From assembly GCA_035326705.1 (NCBI GenBank), contig DAOLES010000009.1, forward strand, positions 1-39,685: a stretch of 39,685 bases of DNA, in the 5' to 3' direction. The notes beneath the pieces were generated by a model. That model was not told the DNA's origin and did no database searches. It worked only from the letters and a program-made list of their open reading frames with translations. Source of the stretch: Oligoflexia bacterium (lineage in GTDB: Bacteria; Bdellovibrionota_G; JALEGL01). This document shows, one piece after another, positions 9,331-17,522 of this stretch. Every line of letters begins with the position of its first letter. The first letter of the stretch is position 1. Both the position numbers and the translations under genes were made by a program.

Positions 9331-10070
9331 TGAAAAATTTTTACGAATTATGGGTTGGTTTAAGGTCTTTTTTACAATGGCTTGTTGGCGGAGTATTTGT
9401 TTTTAGTATTGCCAGCTGTTATTTTTTGTTGAGCTTTTTTATTAAAATAGAAAAATTAGAATGGATGATAGCCTGCATGTGTTGGGGTATGGTTAAAATT
9501 GCTGGCCTCAAGGTGCAAGTGAAAGGCTTAGAAAAATTAGAAGCCAACAAAGCCTATGTTGTGGTTTTTAATCATGTGAATATCTTGGATCATTTTGTAC
9601 TGTACAATGCCATTCCAGGTACTATGCGGGGGGTAGAAAAAGCCAGTCACTTTAAGTGGCCCATCTATGGACCTTTTTTAAGGCGTGGAAAACAAATTCC
9701 TATACAAGCAGGTCAAGGTGCGCGCTCAGCCAGAGAGTCTTTAAAAATGGCGGAAACTATTTTTAAATTTGGAATTCATGTTGCCATTGCTCCAGAAGGT
9801 ACTCGCAGTCCAAGCGGTAAGTTAATGCCATTTAAAAAAGGAGCTTTTCATTTGGCAGTGGATTTACAAGCGGATCTTGTGCCGGTTATTTTTCAAGGCA
9901 TGCAACAGGTTAATCTTAAAAAGAGTTACAAAATCTATCCAGGACAAGTTATTGTCAATATTGGCAAGCCCATAGCGTGCAAGGGGAAAACTAAACAAGA
10001 TGTAACGCAATTGCGGGATGAATGTTATGCTTTGTATGTAGAATGTTTGGGTAAAGATAAAGTTTTATAG
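9330..10070 (+). CDS. plsC: 1-acyl-sn-glycerol-3-phosphate acyltransferase (PlsC family)
   Basis: 246 aa. An N-terminal membrane segment (about 16-38) is followed by an acyltransferase domain with the catalytic NHVNILD motif (HX4D, about 80-86) and motif III APEGTRSPSG (about 153). The final phosphate-binding block (PVIFQG) and a basic C-terminus are also present. It acylates lysophosphatidic acid at the inner membrane during phospholipid synthesis. It is the last gene of the operon, overlapping the uvrA stop by one base. The symbol is given by family; a role as an alternative acyltransferase is possible. Confidence 0.88.
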   Translation: MKNFYELWVGLRSFLQWLVGGVFVFSIASCYFLLSFFIKIEKLEWMIACMCWGMVKIAGLKVQVKGLEKLEANKAYVVVFNHVNILDHFVLYNAIPGTMRGVEKASHFKWPIYGPFLRRGKQIPIQAGQGARSARESLKMAETIFKFGIHVAIAPEGTRSPSGKLMPFKKGAFHLAVDLQADLVPVIFQGMQQVNLKKSYKIYPGQVIVNIGKPIACKGKTKQDVTQLRDECYALYVECLGKDKVL

Positions 10071-10298
10071 TGGTATAATAGTTTAAAAAAATGCTAGAAC
10101 AACTTATATTTTATAAACGCTAGGCTGATCGGGCTAAAGCCCATAAGACGCTTACTTTTCATAAAACTATAATCTTCTTACTTACGGGGATGCACTGTTT
10201 TTTAAATGACTTTAATATAAACAGTGTGAATTGATCTTGAAAAATAATGGGTTTTCAAACGATTCACCATTGATGATCTTTTTGAAAACCCATTACAA
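10071..10298. other. convergent intergenic region with palindromes
   Basis: This lies between the convergent plsC and the small secreted-protein gene. It contains the palindrome GGGCT-AA-AGCCC at 10131-10142, whose core recurs in the intergenic region near 19590. An inverted pair AGTTTTAT/ATAAAACT (10061-10068 and 10161-10168) would enclose it. The minus-strand terminator at 10245-10295 is listed separately. I see no ORF with a ribosome binding site. Confidence 0.4.
10240..10295 (-). terminator. intrinsic terminator of the small secreted-protein gene
   Basis: A perfect 15-bp inverted repeat, TAATGGGTTTTCAAA (10245-10259) and TTTGAAAACCCATTA (10281-10295), has a 21-nt loop. On the minus strand the stem is followed by five T (complement of 10240-10244), directly after the stop of the 10299-10766 gene. 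Confidence 0.7.
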
Positions 10299-10766
10299 CT
10301 ATTCACATTCTATTTCTTCAAATAAGTAAGCTTGTTTTTCATCAACAGGCTCCCATGAACCATCATTTGTAACCGTAAGCTTAATTTGGGTATTGCTCAC
10401 AATGACGGTTTGACTGTTATATAGGGTGAAGTTAAAGACTTGTTCTGTTTTTGGTGTTTTAATGCGCATGAAATTCCCACCATAAAGACAAATTTTAATT
10501 TGACCTGTTGAATAGGTATAGATTTGAGGACGATTGCTCTGAGTGTTTTGATAGGTGTAATTCTCATACCCAAAGTATCCTCTTCTGTGCAAATGGTCAG
10601 GATCAGTTTGTGGACCTACAATAGGTTGAGTATTTGTGTTGTTATTTGGGTTTTGTTGTTCAACTCCACCATCTAGGCGCTGCCAAGGCTTTCTATGATC
10701 AAGGTCTCTTTGCGCAAATACAGCTGTGCTGAATAGTAAAATACTGGTTAAAATAATGTGTTTCAT
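10299..10766 (-). CDS. small secreted protein of unknown function
   Basis: 155 aa. It has a clean Sec signal peptide (KHIILTSILLFSTAVFA|QRD, cleavage after about residue 18), preceded by an AAGGGAAA ribosome binding site 5-6 nt before the ATG. The mature part starts with a Pro/Asn/Gln/Thr-rich low-complexity linker (about 35-60). A compact C-terminal portion with two Cys (about 93 and 154) looks beta-rich. I recognise no family. It is monocistronic by its own terminator and likely periplasmic or extracellular. Confidence 0.72.
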   Translation of the reverse strand: MKHIILTSILLFSTAVFAQRDLDHRKPWQRLDGGVEQQNPNNNTNTQPIVGPQTDPDHLHRRGYFGYENYTYQNTQSNRPQIYTYSTGQIKICLYGGNFMRIKTPKTEQVFNFTLYNSQTVIVSNTQIKLTVTNDGSWEPVDEKQAYLFEEIECE

Positions 10767-10957
10767 ATCTATTTCCCTTATTTATGATTTATTGTTAAAA
10801 ATTAATTTAATTAATAAACGCTTTATAGCAGTCCACATGAAAATAAAAGGAAAAAGCGGCATCTTGCCATGAGAAATATTTATCGTTTTATAAATGCCTT
10901 TTTAGCTTGCCTATCAGCAAAAAATGATTGTGTTATAATGACAAGGCCGTCAATACC
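10767..10957. other. short intergenic region between two minus-strand genes
   Basis: On the minus strand a small GGCA-AGA-TGCC hairpin is followed by a T-rich tract (GCTTTTTCCTTTT, about 10845-10870). This may terminate the GGDEF gene transcript before the secreted-protein gene. The stem is only 4-5 bp, so this is weak. Confidence 0.25.
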
Positions 10958-12124
10958 TTAAGCATCTCGTAAAAGATTAGAAAGAATGGTTTTGTCTTTG
11001 CCGTCCATATGAACAATTTCTAAACCAATTTCAAAAATATCAACTTTATAGGCATGATGAATGTGAACCGCACGGGCAACACAGCTTAAATAGCCTTTGT
11101 TGGGTAAATGCATCACAATGTGCACTTGATCCCCTAAAGTTATGGCTGAAATGGTTTGGATCAAGAGCCCTGATTGAGAAATGTTTTTGGTGATAAAAGG
11201 GTTTTTATCATTATTTTTTTCATTAAGAGTGTAATGCCCGGTGGTTTGAAAGTTTTTTCTAGGTTGTTTGCGTTGATCACCCACGCGTTCAAAGATATGG
11301 ATTTGATTACGGCCATTGTTTTTGGCTTTATACAAAGCTTTGTCAGCCGCATGAATCAATTCTTTGATCTCGCTAGCATGTCTAGGAAAAGTAGAAATTC
11401 CTCCACTTAAGGTAATGGTATGAGGAATGCCCTGAAAGTTTAATTGAGCAACACGTTTTTGTATACGTTTGGCCAAAACCAAAGCGCCACGGGTGTCGGT
11501 ATCCGGTAAAACAATGGCAAACTCTTCTCCGCCATAACGGCAAGGCATATCCGTACCTCTAACCGATATAGAAATAACTCTACCAATTTCTTTGAGAATA
11601 TAGTCTCCGCTCAAATGGCCATGGATATCATTGATTTTTTTGAAATAATCAATGTCTAGCATCAGAAGAGATAGTGGTAAACTTGAGCGTTTGCTGCGTG
11701 ACAACTCTTTCATTAAAAAGCTATTAAAATAACGATGGTTGTAAATGCCGGTCAGGGCATCGGTGTAGGTTGAAGCCAGCAAATGGCTGCGTTTTTCTTG
11801 CTCAAGAACAATCGGTTGAAAGACATGCTTTTTTTCTAACAAATATTGTAAAAAGGCAGCGCGATAATCCAAATGATCATGTGCTTTATAAAAGGCCAAG
11901 CACTCATCCCACAGTTTACCAGCATTGAGCATGGTTAAATTTAAAGAGAAAAAATGGTTAAAAAAGTGTTGATGAACAAAGCCACCGTGTTGCTCAACCA
12001 AAGTGTTAAGAGGTTTTTCCAATAAAGAAAAATCATGACTGTATTTCTCAATCAATTCATAAAATGAGCGTTCTATGTCTTTGCGATCTTCGGCGGGAAG
12101 AGAGCTTTCAATGTAAGTTACCAT
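10958..12124 (-). CDS. diguanylate cyclase with C-terminal PilZ domain
   Basis: 388 aa cytoplasmic signalling protein. An N-terminal helical region (about 1-110) has no recognised sensor domain. The GGDEF domain (about 115-280) has an intact active-site motif GGEEF (198-202) and the canonical inhibitory site RGTD (189-192), five residues upstream, so it should make cyclic di-GMP under product feedback. The C-terminal PilZ domain (about 283-385) keeps both c-di-GMP binding elements, RKQPR (285-289) and NISQSG (314-319). One chain thus makes and binds the same messenger. No transmembrane segment is visible. The ATG at 12124 has no strong ribosome binding site. Divergent from the cysteine desulfurase gene; no partner effector is adjacent. 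Confidence 0.93.
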   Translation of the reverse strand: MVTYIESSLPAEDRKDIERSFYELIEKYSHDFSLLEKPLNTLVEQHGGFVHQHFFNHFFSLNLTMLNAGKLWDECLAFYKAHDHLDYRAAFLQYLLEKKHVFQPIVLEQEKRSHLLASTYTDALTGIYNHRYFNSFLMKELSRSKRSSLPLSLLMLDIDYFKKINDIHGHLSGDYILKEIGRVISISVRGTDMPCRYGGEEFAIVLPDTDTRGALVLAKRIQKRVAQLNFQGIPHTITLSGGISTFPRHASEIKELIHAADKALYKAKNNGRNQIHIFERVGDQRKQPRKNFQTTGHYTLNEKNNDKNPFITKNISQSGLLIQTISAITLGDQVHIVMHLPNKGYLSCVARAVHIHHAYKVDIFEIGLEIVHMDGKDKTILSNLLRDA

Positions 12125-12448
12125 ACAGTAGCTTACTCATAGCAAAGTTTACCAAATGTTGAAAAATACTGAGCTATTTTTGAAATATTTATAGTGCAAA
12201 CGGCTTCTTGTCTTAAATATTTTGCTATTGTTAGAACAAAAGTCAGTGGCTTTAGTTCTGAGCAGGATTAGACCAAAAAATACTTTGATGGTATGTATGG
12301 ACCCATAAAAACGGATGTTCAACAAACCTTGAAAAAAAGAATGTAAAACAAGGTTGGGAAAGTATGACCAAAGCAGAAATAGGGTCAAAAATGGCATCAA
12401 TGTCTCATGTCATAGGTGTAATTAGAGTTATTTTTTAAAGGTAGAGCT
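12125..12448. other. divergent intergenic region, 324 bp, no gene seen
   Basis: This separates the GGDEF-PilZ gene from the nifS-ccm operon and should hold both promoters, but I could not pick a convincing -35/-10 pair. A 7-bp inverted repeat AACCTTG/CAAGGTT (12325-12331 and 12349-12355) is the only clear dyad. A minus-strand 83-codon ORF here (12149-12400) has no ribosome binding site, homology or signal and is not called. Confidence 0.3.
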
Positions 12449-13603
12449 GTGCAGCAAGTCAAACGTATATATTTGGATCACAATGCCAGCAGTCTGATTA
12501 GACCCAGTGTCAAACAGGCGGTTTTAGACTTTCTTGAGTTAAATGCGGGAAATCCAAGCAGCATTCACGGTTTGGGACGGCAGGCAAGGGCTTGTATGGA
12601 TCAAGCTAGAGATACCATTGCACAATACTTAGCAGTGCCCGCCAGTTCAATTATTTTTACCTCTGGTGCAACAGAGGCCAATCATATGGCTTGGAATGCG
12701 TTTTTAAAGCCAGATATAAATATAGTTAGTAGTGATACAGAGCATCCGTGCATTTTAGGGGCACAAGCTAGAGCTCAGCAAAACAAGGCTCAATTGACTT
12801 TGGTCCATTGTTGCAAACAAGATGATTTTATTCATGCATTTCAATTGGCTATAAAAAACCAAAACATTGATTTTTGTTCATTGCACTTGGCCAACAATGA
12901 AACAGGAATTATTTTACCCATAAAACAGTGTGTGAATAGTTTGTTAAACGAGGGCAAAAATAAGCCATATTTACATATTGACGCTGTTCAAGCCATTGTC
13001 AAGGTCAATATTGATGAAGCTTTGGCTTTTTCGGATTATTTTACATTATCTGGACATAAGCTTGGTGCATTGGCAGGCAGTGGCGTTTTGATTAAAAAAG
13101 ATGGTGTGCCATTTAAGCCATTGTGGGAGGGATCTGCGCAAGAAAAAGGTAGACGCGGAGGGACTGAAAATTTACTGGGTATAGTGGCTATGGCCGCGGC
13201 TTGCCAAGAATTGAGTAGGGTTGAAGCACAGGAAAAAGCCCGTTGTCTTGATTTGCGTGATCAACTTGAAACAGCTTTTTTAAGCAGTATTCCCAATATT
13301 GAAATTGTTGGTCAAGGACAAGAACGCCTAGGCAATACATCCTGCATTGTTTTTCAAGATATTGATGCTCAAGCCTTATTGGTGGCAGCAGACCTAGAAG
13401 GTATAGACTTATCAACCGGTTCAGCTTGCACATCTGGTTCAGTTGAACCATCGCACGTCTTGCTCAATATGGGCTACAGCAAAAAAGAAGCAAGCAGTGC
13501 CCTACGATTTTCATTGGGATGGAATAATACTGAACAAGAAATACAACAAGTATGCAAAATATTCCCAAAACTGGTAGAAAGGGCAAGAAGCATAAAGTCA
13601 TGA
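12449..13603 (+). CDS. cysteine desulfurase (NifS/IscS family)
   Basis: 384 aa PLP enzyme that takes sulfur from cysteine as an enzyme-bound persulfide. The opening YLDHNASS is the family's start motif (usually YLDNAAT). The PLP lysine is K204 in SGHKLGA, the cofactor His/Asp region is HIDAVQA, and the catalytic Cys is C327 in STGSACTSGSVEPSHVLLNMG. The long SAC-TSG-S loop is of the IscS/NifS type rather than SufS. GTG start at 12449 behind AAAGGTAGAG. Its TGA overlaps the ATG of ccmE (ATGA at 13600-13603), so sulfur mobilisation is translationally coupled to cytochrome c maturation, an unusual pairing. The usual partner iscU is not in the window. Confidence 0.93.
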   Translation: MQQVKRIYLDHNASSLIRPSVKQAVLDFLELNAGNPSSIHGLGRQARACMDQARDTIAQYLAVPASSIIFTSGATEANHMAWNAFLKPDINIVSSDTEHPCILGAQARAQQNKAQLTLVHCCKQDDFIHAFQLAIKNQNIDFCSLHLANNETGIILPIKQCVNSLLNEGKNKPYLHIDAVQAIVKVNIDEALAFSDYFTLSGHKLGALAGSGVLIKKDGVPFKPLWEGSAQEKGRRGGTENLLGIVAMAAACQELSRVEAQEKARCLDLRDQLETAFLSSIPNIEIVGQGQERLGNTSCIVFQDIDAQALLVAADLEGIDLSTGSACTSGSVEPSHVLLNMGYSKKEASSALRFSLGWNNTEQEIQQVCKIFPKLVERARSIKS

Positions 13604-14046
13604 AATTAAAAAGTACACAATTTATCATCGCCTTATCCTTATTGTTAATTGGTATTGCTATTGTGGTCACAACCACATTGCCACAAGCAACCAAATATTA
13701 TGTCACGGTAGATGAATTTTTAATGGATACCAACAAGTATCAGGAACAAAGTATTAAACTGGCTGGAAGGGTTGTCCCAGGTAGCATAGAAAAAAATACC
13801 CAGGACCTTACTTGGCTTTTTAAAGTCATGGAAACTGACAAAACTGTAAATGTTTTTTATCAAGGAGCTATGCCAGATACATTTAAAGATGAGTCAGATG
13901 TTGTGTTAACTGGAAGCTACCAAGGTGAGCGTTTTATAGCCACAGAAGTTTTAGCAAAATGTGCATCACGCTATGAAGAAAAATTAGAAGCACCATTGCA
14001 AATGCAGACGGTCAGCACAATAGAAAAAGGATTGTTGGATGAGTAG
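13600..14046 (+). CDS. ccmE: heme chaperone CcmE, CxxxY type
   Basis: 148 aa from ATG 13600 (ATGA overlap with the upstream stop). A longer frame back to 13552 would run into the desulfurase and lacks a good start. An N-terminal membrane anchor (about 8-26) is followed by the OB-fold periplasmic domain: YYVTVDEFL, IKLAGRVVPGS, VFYQGAMPDTFKDESDVVLTGSY. CcmE carries heme covalently to CcmF/H. The usual heme-binding His of the LAKHDENY motif is replaced by Cys121 in LAKCASRY, giving the CxxxY signature (C121, Y125). That form is described for System I* Ccm pathways of Desulfovibrio-like bacteria and archaea, which lack CcmH. Confidence 0.93.
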   Translation: MKLKSTQFIIALSLLLIGIAIVVTTTLPQATKYYVTVDEFLMDTNKYQEQSIKLAGRVVPGSIEKNTQDLTWLFKVMETDKTVNVFYQGAMPDTFKDESDVVLTGSYQGERFIATEVLAKCASRYEEKLEAPLQMQTVSTIEKGLLDE

Positions 14047-16039
14047 TTATTTTACACCAGAAAAAATAGGTCAGTACAGTTTGTACTTGGCCTTGATGGT
14101 CTGCGTGTTTGGCTTTCTTTGTGCTATCTATGCCCAGCTTAAAAAAAGAACAGTTTATGTAAGAATTGTCCGTAATAGCGTATGGGCAATGAGCCTAGCT
14201 GTTTTAACAGCAACCATAAGCTTGTGGCAATGCTTATTAACAGGCCGCTATCATGTTGAGTATGTTCACCAACATGCCAATGATACCATGCCTACCATCT
14301 ACAAGTTAACGGCTTTATGGGGCGGACAAAATGGTTCTTTGTTATTCTGGCTGCTGATTCTTTGTATCTATTCCAGTATTGTCATGTGGCAAAACCGGAA
14401 AAAAAATTACAACTTTTTGCCTATGGTGGCCGCGGTACTCTTAGCCATCGCTGGATTCTTTTTAGTATTGATTAGCTTTGATGCCAACCCATTCAGTGTT
14501 GTGCCTTTCAGTATTGACTATGGCCTGGGGCTCAATCCCCTGCTTCAAAACTACTACATGATTATTCACCCACCATCATTGTATTTGGGGTATGTGGGTA
14601 TGACCGTTCCTTTTGCTTTTGCTATGGCAGCCTTGATTACCGGGCAATTGGACAATCGCTGGATTGTGCAAGTGAGAATTTGGACTTTGGTGGCTTGGTT
14701 CTTTTTATCTTTGGGTAACCTTTTGGGTTCTTCTTGGGCTTATGAAGTTTTAGGCTGGGGAGGTTATTGGGCATGGGACCCCGTTGAAAATGCAGCTTTT
14801 ATTCCGTGGTTAACGGCCTCAGCGTTTTTACACTCAGCCATTATTCAAGAAAAACGGGGTATGCTTAAAACCTGGAACATGGCCTTGGTTATTTTATCCT
14901 TTGTCATGACCTTATTGGGCACATTTTTAACCCGCTCAGGTATTGTATCTTCTGTACACTCTTTTGCGCAATCCAACATTGGAACCTATTTTTTAGTCAT
15001 ACTGATAGTCACTGTTGGCGTGTCTGTTGGCTTATTGTTCTATCGTTTAAAAGATTTACAGTCTCAACATGAACTTGATGCCATTGTTTCAAGAGAATCC
15101 GCCTTTTTATTCAATAATTTGGTTTTAATTGGGGCAGCCTTTGCTATTTTATGGGGAACCTTATTTCCTGTTTTGTCAGAGTGGGTAAGAGGAACCAAAA
15201 TAACAGTTGGAGCACCTTATTTTAATAGCATTATGGTACCCATAGGTTTGATTTTATTATTTTTGACGGGTGTTGGTCCTTTGGTAGCCTGGAGAAAAAC
15301 CAGCAAAGAACAATTGAAAAAACATTTTGTGTGGCCCATAAGTTTTTTGTTGGGGAGCTCTATTGTTTTACTATTTTTAGCACCCAAGACCAGCTCATTG
15401 CTCAATAATATTTATATCAATATTTCTTTTTCACTGTGTGCGTTTGTTTTAGCCAGCATCTTTTTTGAATACAAGCATGGTATTGTATTGAGGCAAAAGT
15501 TTTTTAAAGAAAATACTTTAACCGCACTGAGCAAGTTAATTATTTCAAATAAACGTCGTTATGGTGGGTATATTGTTCATCTAGGTATTGTCTTGTTGTT
15601 TATAGGGTTTACAGGATCAGCCTATAGACACGAAAAAGAATTTAAATTAAAAATCAATCAAGTTGCAAAAATTAAAAATTACACCTTAAAGTTTGAAACC
15701 TTGTATCCAGATAACAACCAACATAGAGAAAAAGTTATTGCAAAAATAAATGTTTGGAAAAACAAAGACTTTTTTGGTGAGCTTAAACCAAGTTTGGTTT
15801 TTTATACACCAAGCCCAAATCAAGAAGGTCAACAAGGGACAGAAGTTTCAGTGATAAGATCTATCAAAGAAGATGTTTATGCGGCCATGATTACCTTTAG
15901 TCCCCAAGAACAAAGCATTTATTTAAAAATTATTATAACCCCACTCATTAATTTTATTTGGTTTGGAGGTTTATTTTTGGTCTTGGGTGGAATCATTGTG
16001 ATGTTGCCTAGTTCAAAAGAAGGAGCAGTCTATGTTTAA
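14039..16039 (+). CDS. ccmF: cytochrome c heme lyase subunit CcmF
   Basis: 666 aa polytopic inner-membrane protein, the usual CcmF length. The tryptophan-rich heme-handling WWD segment GWGGYWAWDPVENAAFIPWL lies at 239-258. The conserved IHPPSLYLGYVG (H177) and a TLLGTFLTRSGIVSSVHSFA block follow. A C-terminal periplasmic domain and a last membrane helix (about 635-655) close the protein. It receives heme from CcmE and attaches it to apocytochrome CXXCH motifs. The start overlaps ccmE by 8 nt. Confidence 0.97.
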   Translation: MSSYFTPEKIGQYSLYLALMVCVFGFLCAIYAQLKKRTVYVRIVRNSVWAMSLAVLTATISLWQCLLTGRYHVEYVHQHANDTMPTIYKLTALWGGQNGSLLFWLLILCIYSSIVMWQNRKKNYNFLPMVAAVLLAIAGFFLVLISFDANPFSVVPFSIDYGLGLNPLLQNYYMIIHPPSLYLGYVGMTVPFAFAMAALITGQLDNRWIVQVRIWTLVAWFFLSLGNLLGSSWAYEVLGWGGYWAWDPVENAAFIPWLTASAFLHSAIIQEKRGMLKTWNMALVILSFVMTLLGTFLTRSGIVSSVHSFAQSNIGTYFLVILIVTVGVSVGLLFYRLKDLQSQHELDAIVSRESAFLFNNLVLIGAAFAILWGTLFPVLSEWVRGTKITVGAPYFNSIMVPIGLILLFLTGVGPLVAWRKTSKEQLKKHFVWPISFLLGSSIVLLFLAPKTSSLLNNIYINISFSLCAFVLASIFFEYKHGIVLRQKFFKENTLTALSKLIISNKRRYGGYIVHLGIVLLFIGFTGSAYRHEKEFKLKINQVAKIKNYTLKFETLYPDNNQHREKVIAKINVWKNKDFFGELKPSLVFYTPSPNQEGQQGTEVSVIRSIKEDVYAAMITFSPQEQSIYLKIIITPLINFIWFGGLFLVLGGIIVMLPSSKEGAVYV

Positions 16040-16051
16040 GGAGAAAACAAG

Positions 16052-16393
16052 ATGCTAATTTTTATCGTTTTGGTTGCCAGCATTTTAACCTTATTGCTTT
16101 ATCCCTTGTTTCAACAAGATGGTTTAGATTTAATTTATCTAGATTATGTTGTGGATGAACGTAAGCAATTAAAGTACAAAAAAGCCAATGTAGTTCTGAT
16201 TATCAAAGAATTAGATTTTGACTATGAAACTGGCAAGTTATCTAAAACAGACTATAAAAATTTAAGAGACAAATATGAAGCACAGGCAGTCAGTATAATG
16301 CAAGAGCTTGAGCATGCTGAAGATGAATGGCAAAAACATTTAAAAAAAGTAGAGCAGAATATTCAACAAGCAAAGGTTAAATATGATGCGTAA
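16052..16393 (+). CDS. CcmI-like short membrane protein of the ccm operon
   Basis: 113 aa. A single N-terminal membrane helix (about 1-17) is followed by a charged, helical cytoplasmic or periplasmic tail. The tail contains IKELDFDYETGKLSKTDYKNLRDKYE (about 51-76), which resembles the motif following the membrane segment in CcmI/CycH-type proteins (ELxFDYxTGKLSxxDYxxLR). The CcmI TPR domain is absent and there is no zinc ribbon. A strong ribosome binding site AAGGAG precedes the ATG. CcmI normally handles apocytochromes for the heme lyase; here only the N-terminal module exists. The function is inferred from position and the motif. Confidence 0.7.
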   Translation: MLIFIVLVASILTLLLYPLFQQDGLDLIYLDYVVDERKQLKYKKANVVLIIKELDFDYETGKLSKTDYKNLRDKYEAQAVSIMQELEHAEDEWQKHLKKVEQNIQQAKVKYDA

Positions 16394-17522
16394 ATCTATG
16401 CAGTTCTTAACACTTATGATGCTTATTGTGCTGAGTAACAGTGCGCTTTATGCCGGAAGCATACATGGATCAATTAACTTACATGACTCAGTTGAAAAAA
16501 ATAATATTGATCTAAGTCAGCAAGTGGTTCGTTTAAGTATTTATAAAAATAATCAAGAAATTGCTGGTGCAGAAATAAAGTGTGATGAACAAGGTCAATT
16601 TTCTTTTTATAATTTAGAGGACACACCAGAATTTAGCTATTTGTACTATACAATTTTTCAAGGCGTTCCTTATGTTGGGGAGACTATAAGATTTAATGAA
16701 AATCAAAAAACCCTACAACTCAACCCCATACTTGTTTATGAAAGTACACAAGATTTAAGTGCAATCCAAAGCAGTGAAACCATTTTTTTTAGTATTGGTG
16801 ATAATGATGTCATGAAGGTTGTGCAGCAAGTGCGCTTAATCAACAATGGTCAAAAAACCTATCATTACGATGCAAAACAAGCCTCTGGCGGTATTGTTTA
16901 TCAACTCATCTCAGGCGCATATGATTTACGTTTTATCAACGGTATTTATACAGCGACTTTTGATGTTAATGAAGAAGCAGAAAGCTTAAGTTTTAAAGAA
17001 GACTTGTTTCCCGGTGAAGATAATGCTCGCTCATTAAAGTTTTCTTACCTGGTTCCAATTAAAAGTAGAAATAAAACTCATGTCAATACCATGGCCATTG
17101 CAAGAAAAAATATAAATGTTTTTATAGATCATCAAGGCGTTAAGTTTACGGCAGATCCTTTGCAAAAACAAAATAACATGCAAATGTTTGGAAAAACTCA
17201 GCAATTGTATAAAGGGGGGCCGATACCGGCAAATACACCATTAAATTTTGAGTTTAAAGGCTTGCCAACAACAGCAATGTTTACCTTAAAAATTATTGTT
17301 TATGGTTCAATATTTGCGCTGTTAATGTTTTTAGGACTCATGGTTTATGATAAAAAAACAAAAATAACACCTCAAGAAAAAAAAGAAAGACTTTATCAGT
17401 CTTTGTTAGAGCTGGATAAAAAGTTTAAAGAGAATAAAATCAATCAACCACTTTATGATAAACAAAAAAATATATTAATGCAGTATCTTGTTTATTTTGA
17501 AAAACAAAATCATGAAAGTTGA
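16383..17522 (+). CDS. signal-peptide, membrane-anchored protein of the ccm operon, function unknown
   Basis: 379 aa. It has a Sec signal peptide (about 1-24, ending SNSALYA). A large periplasmic region begins with a beta-sandwich-like, carboxypeptidase-regulatory-style segment (GSIHGSINL ... AGAEIKCDEQGQFSFYNLED) and continues through GDNDVMKVVQQVRLINNG and a second beta-rich domain. A transmembrane helix (about 303-324) and a short cytoplasmic tail follow. The tail LLELDKKFKENKINQPLYDKQKNILMQ resembles the CcmI-like motif of the gene just upstream. Tandem ATGs at 16383/16386 overlap the previous stop, and its end overlaps ccmA. I infer a role in cytochrome c assembly from context; there is no CXXC, so it is not a CcmG or CcmH substitute. 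Confidence 0.75.
   Translation: MMRKSMQFLTLMMLIVLSNSALYAGSIHGSINLHDSVEKNNIDLSQQVVRLSIYKNNQEIAGAEIKCDEQGQFSFYNLEDTPEFSYLYYTIFQGVPYVGETIRFNENQKTLQLNPILVYESTQDLSAIQSSETIFFSIGDNDVMKVVQQVRLINNGQKTYHYDAKQASGGIVYQLISGAYDLRFINGIYTATFDVNEEAESLSFKEDLFPGEDNARSLKFSYLVPIKSRNKTHVNTMAIARKNINVFIDHQGVKFTADPLQKQNNMQMFGKTQQLYKGGPIPANTPLNFEFKGLPTTAMFTLKIIVYGSIFALLMFLGLMVYDKKTKITPQEKKERLYQSLLELDKKFKENKINQPLYDKQKNILMQYLVYFEKQNHES

Noticed and set aside
12149..12400. 83-codon minus-strand ORF in the nifS-GGDEF gap
   Set aside because: No ribosome binding site or recognisable feature; hydrophobic start looks like translated AT-rich DNA.
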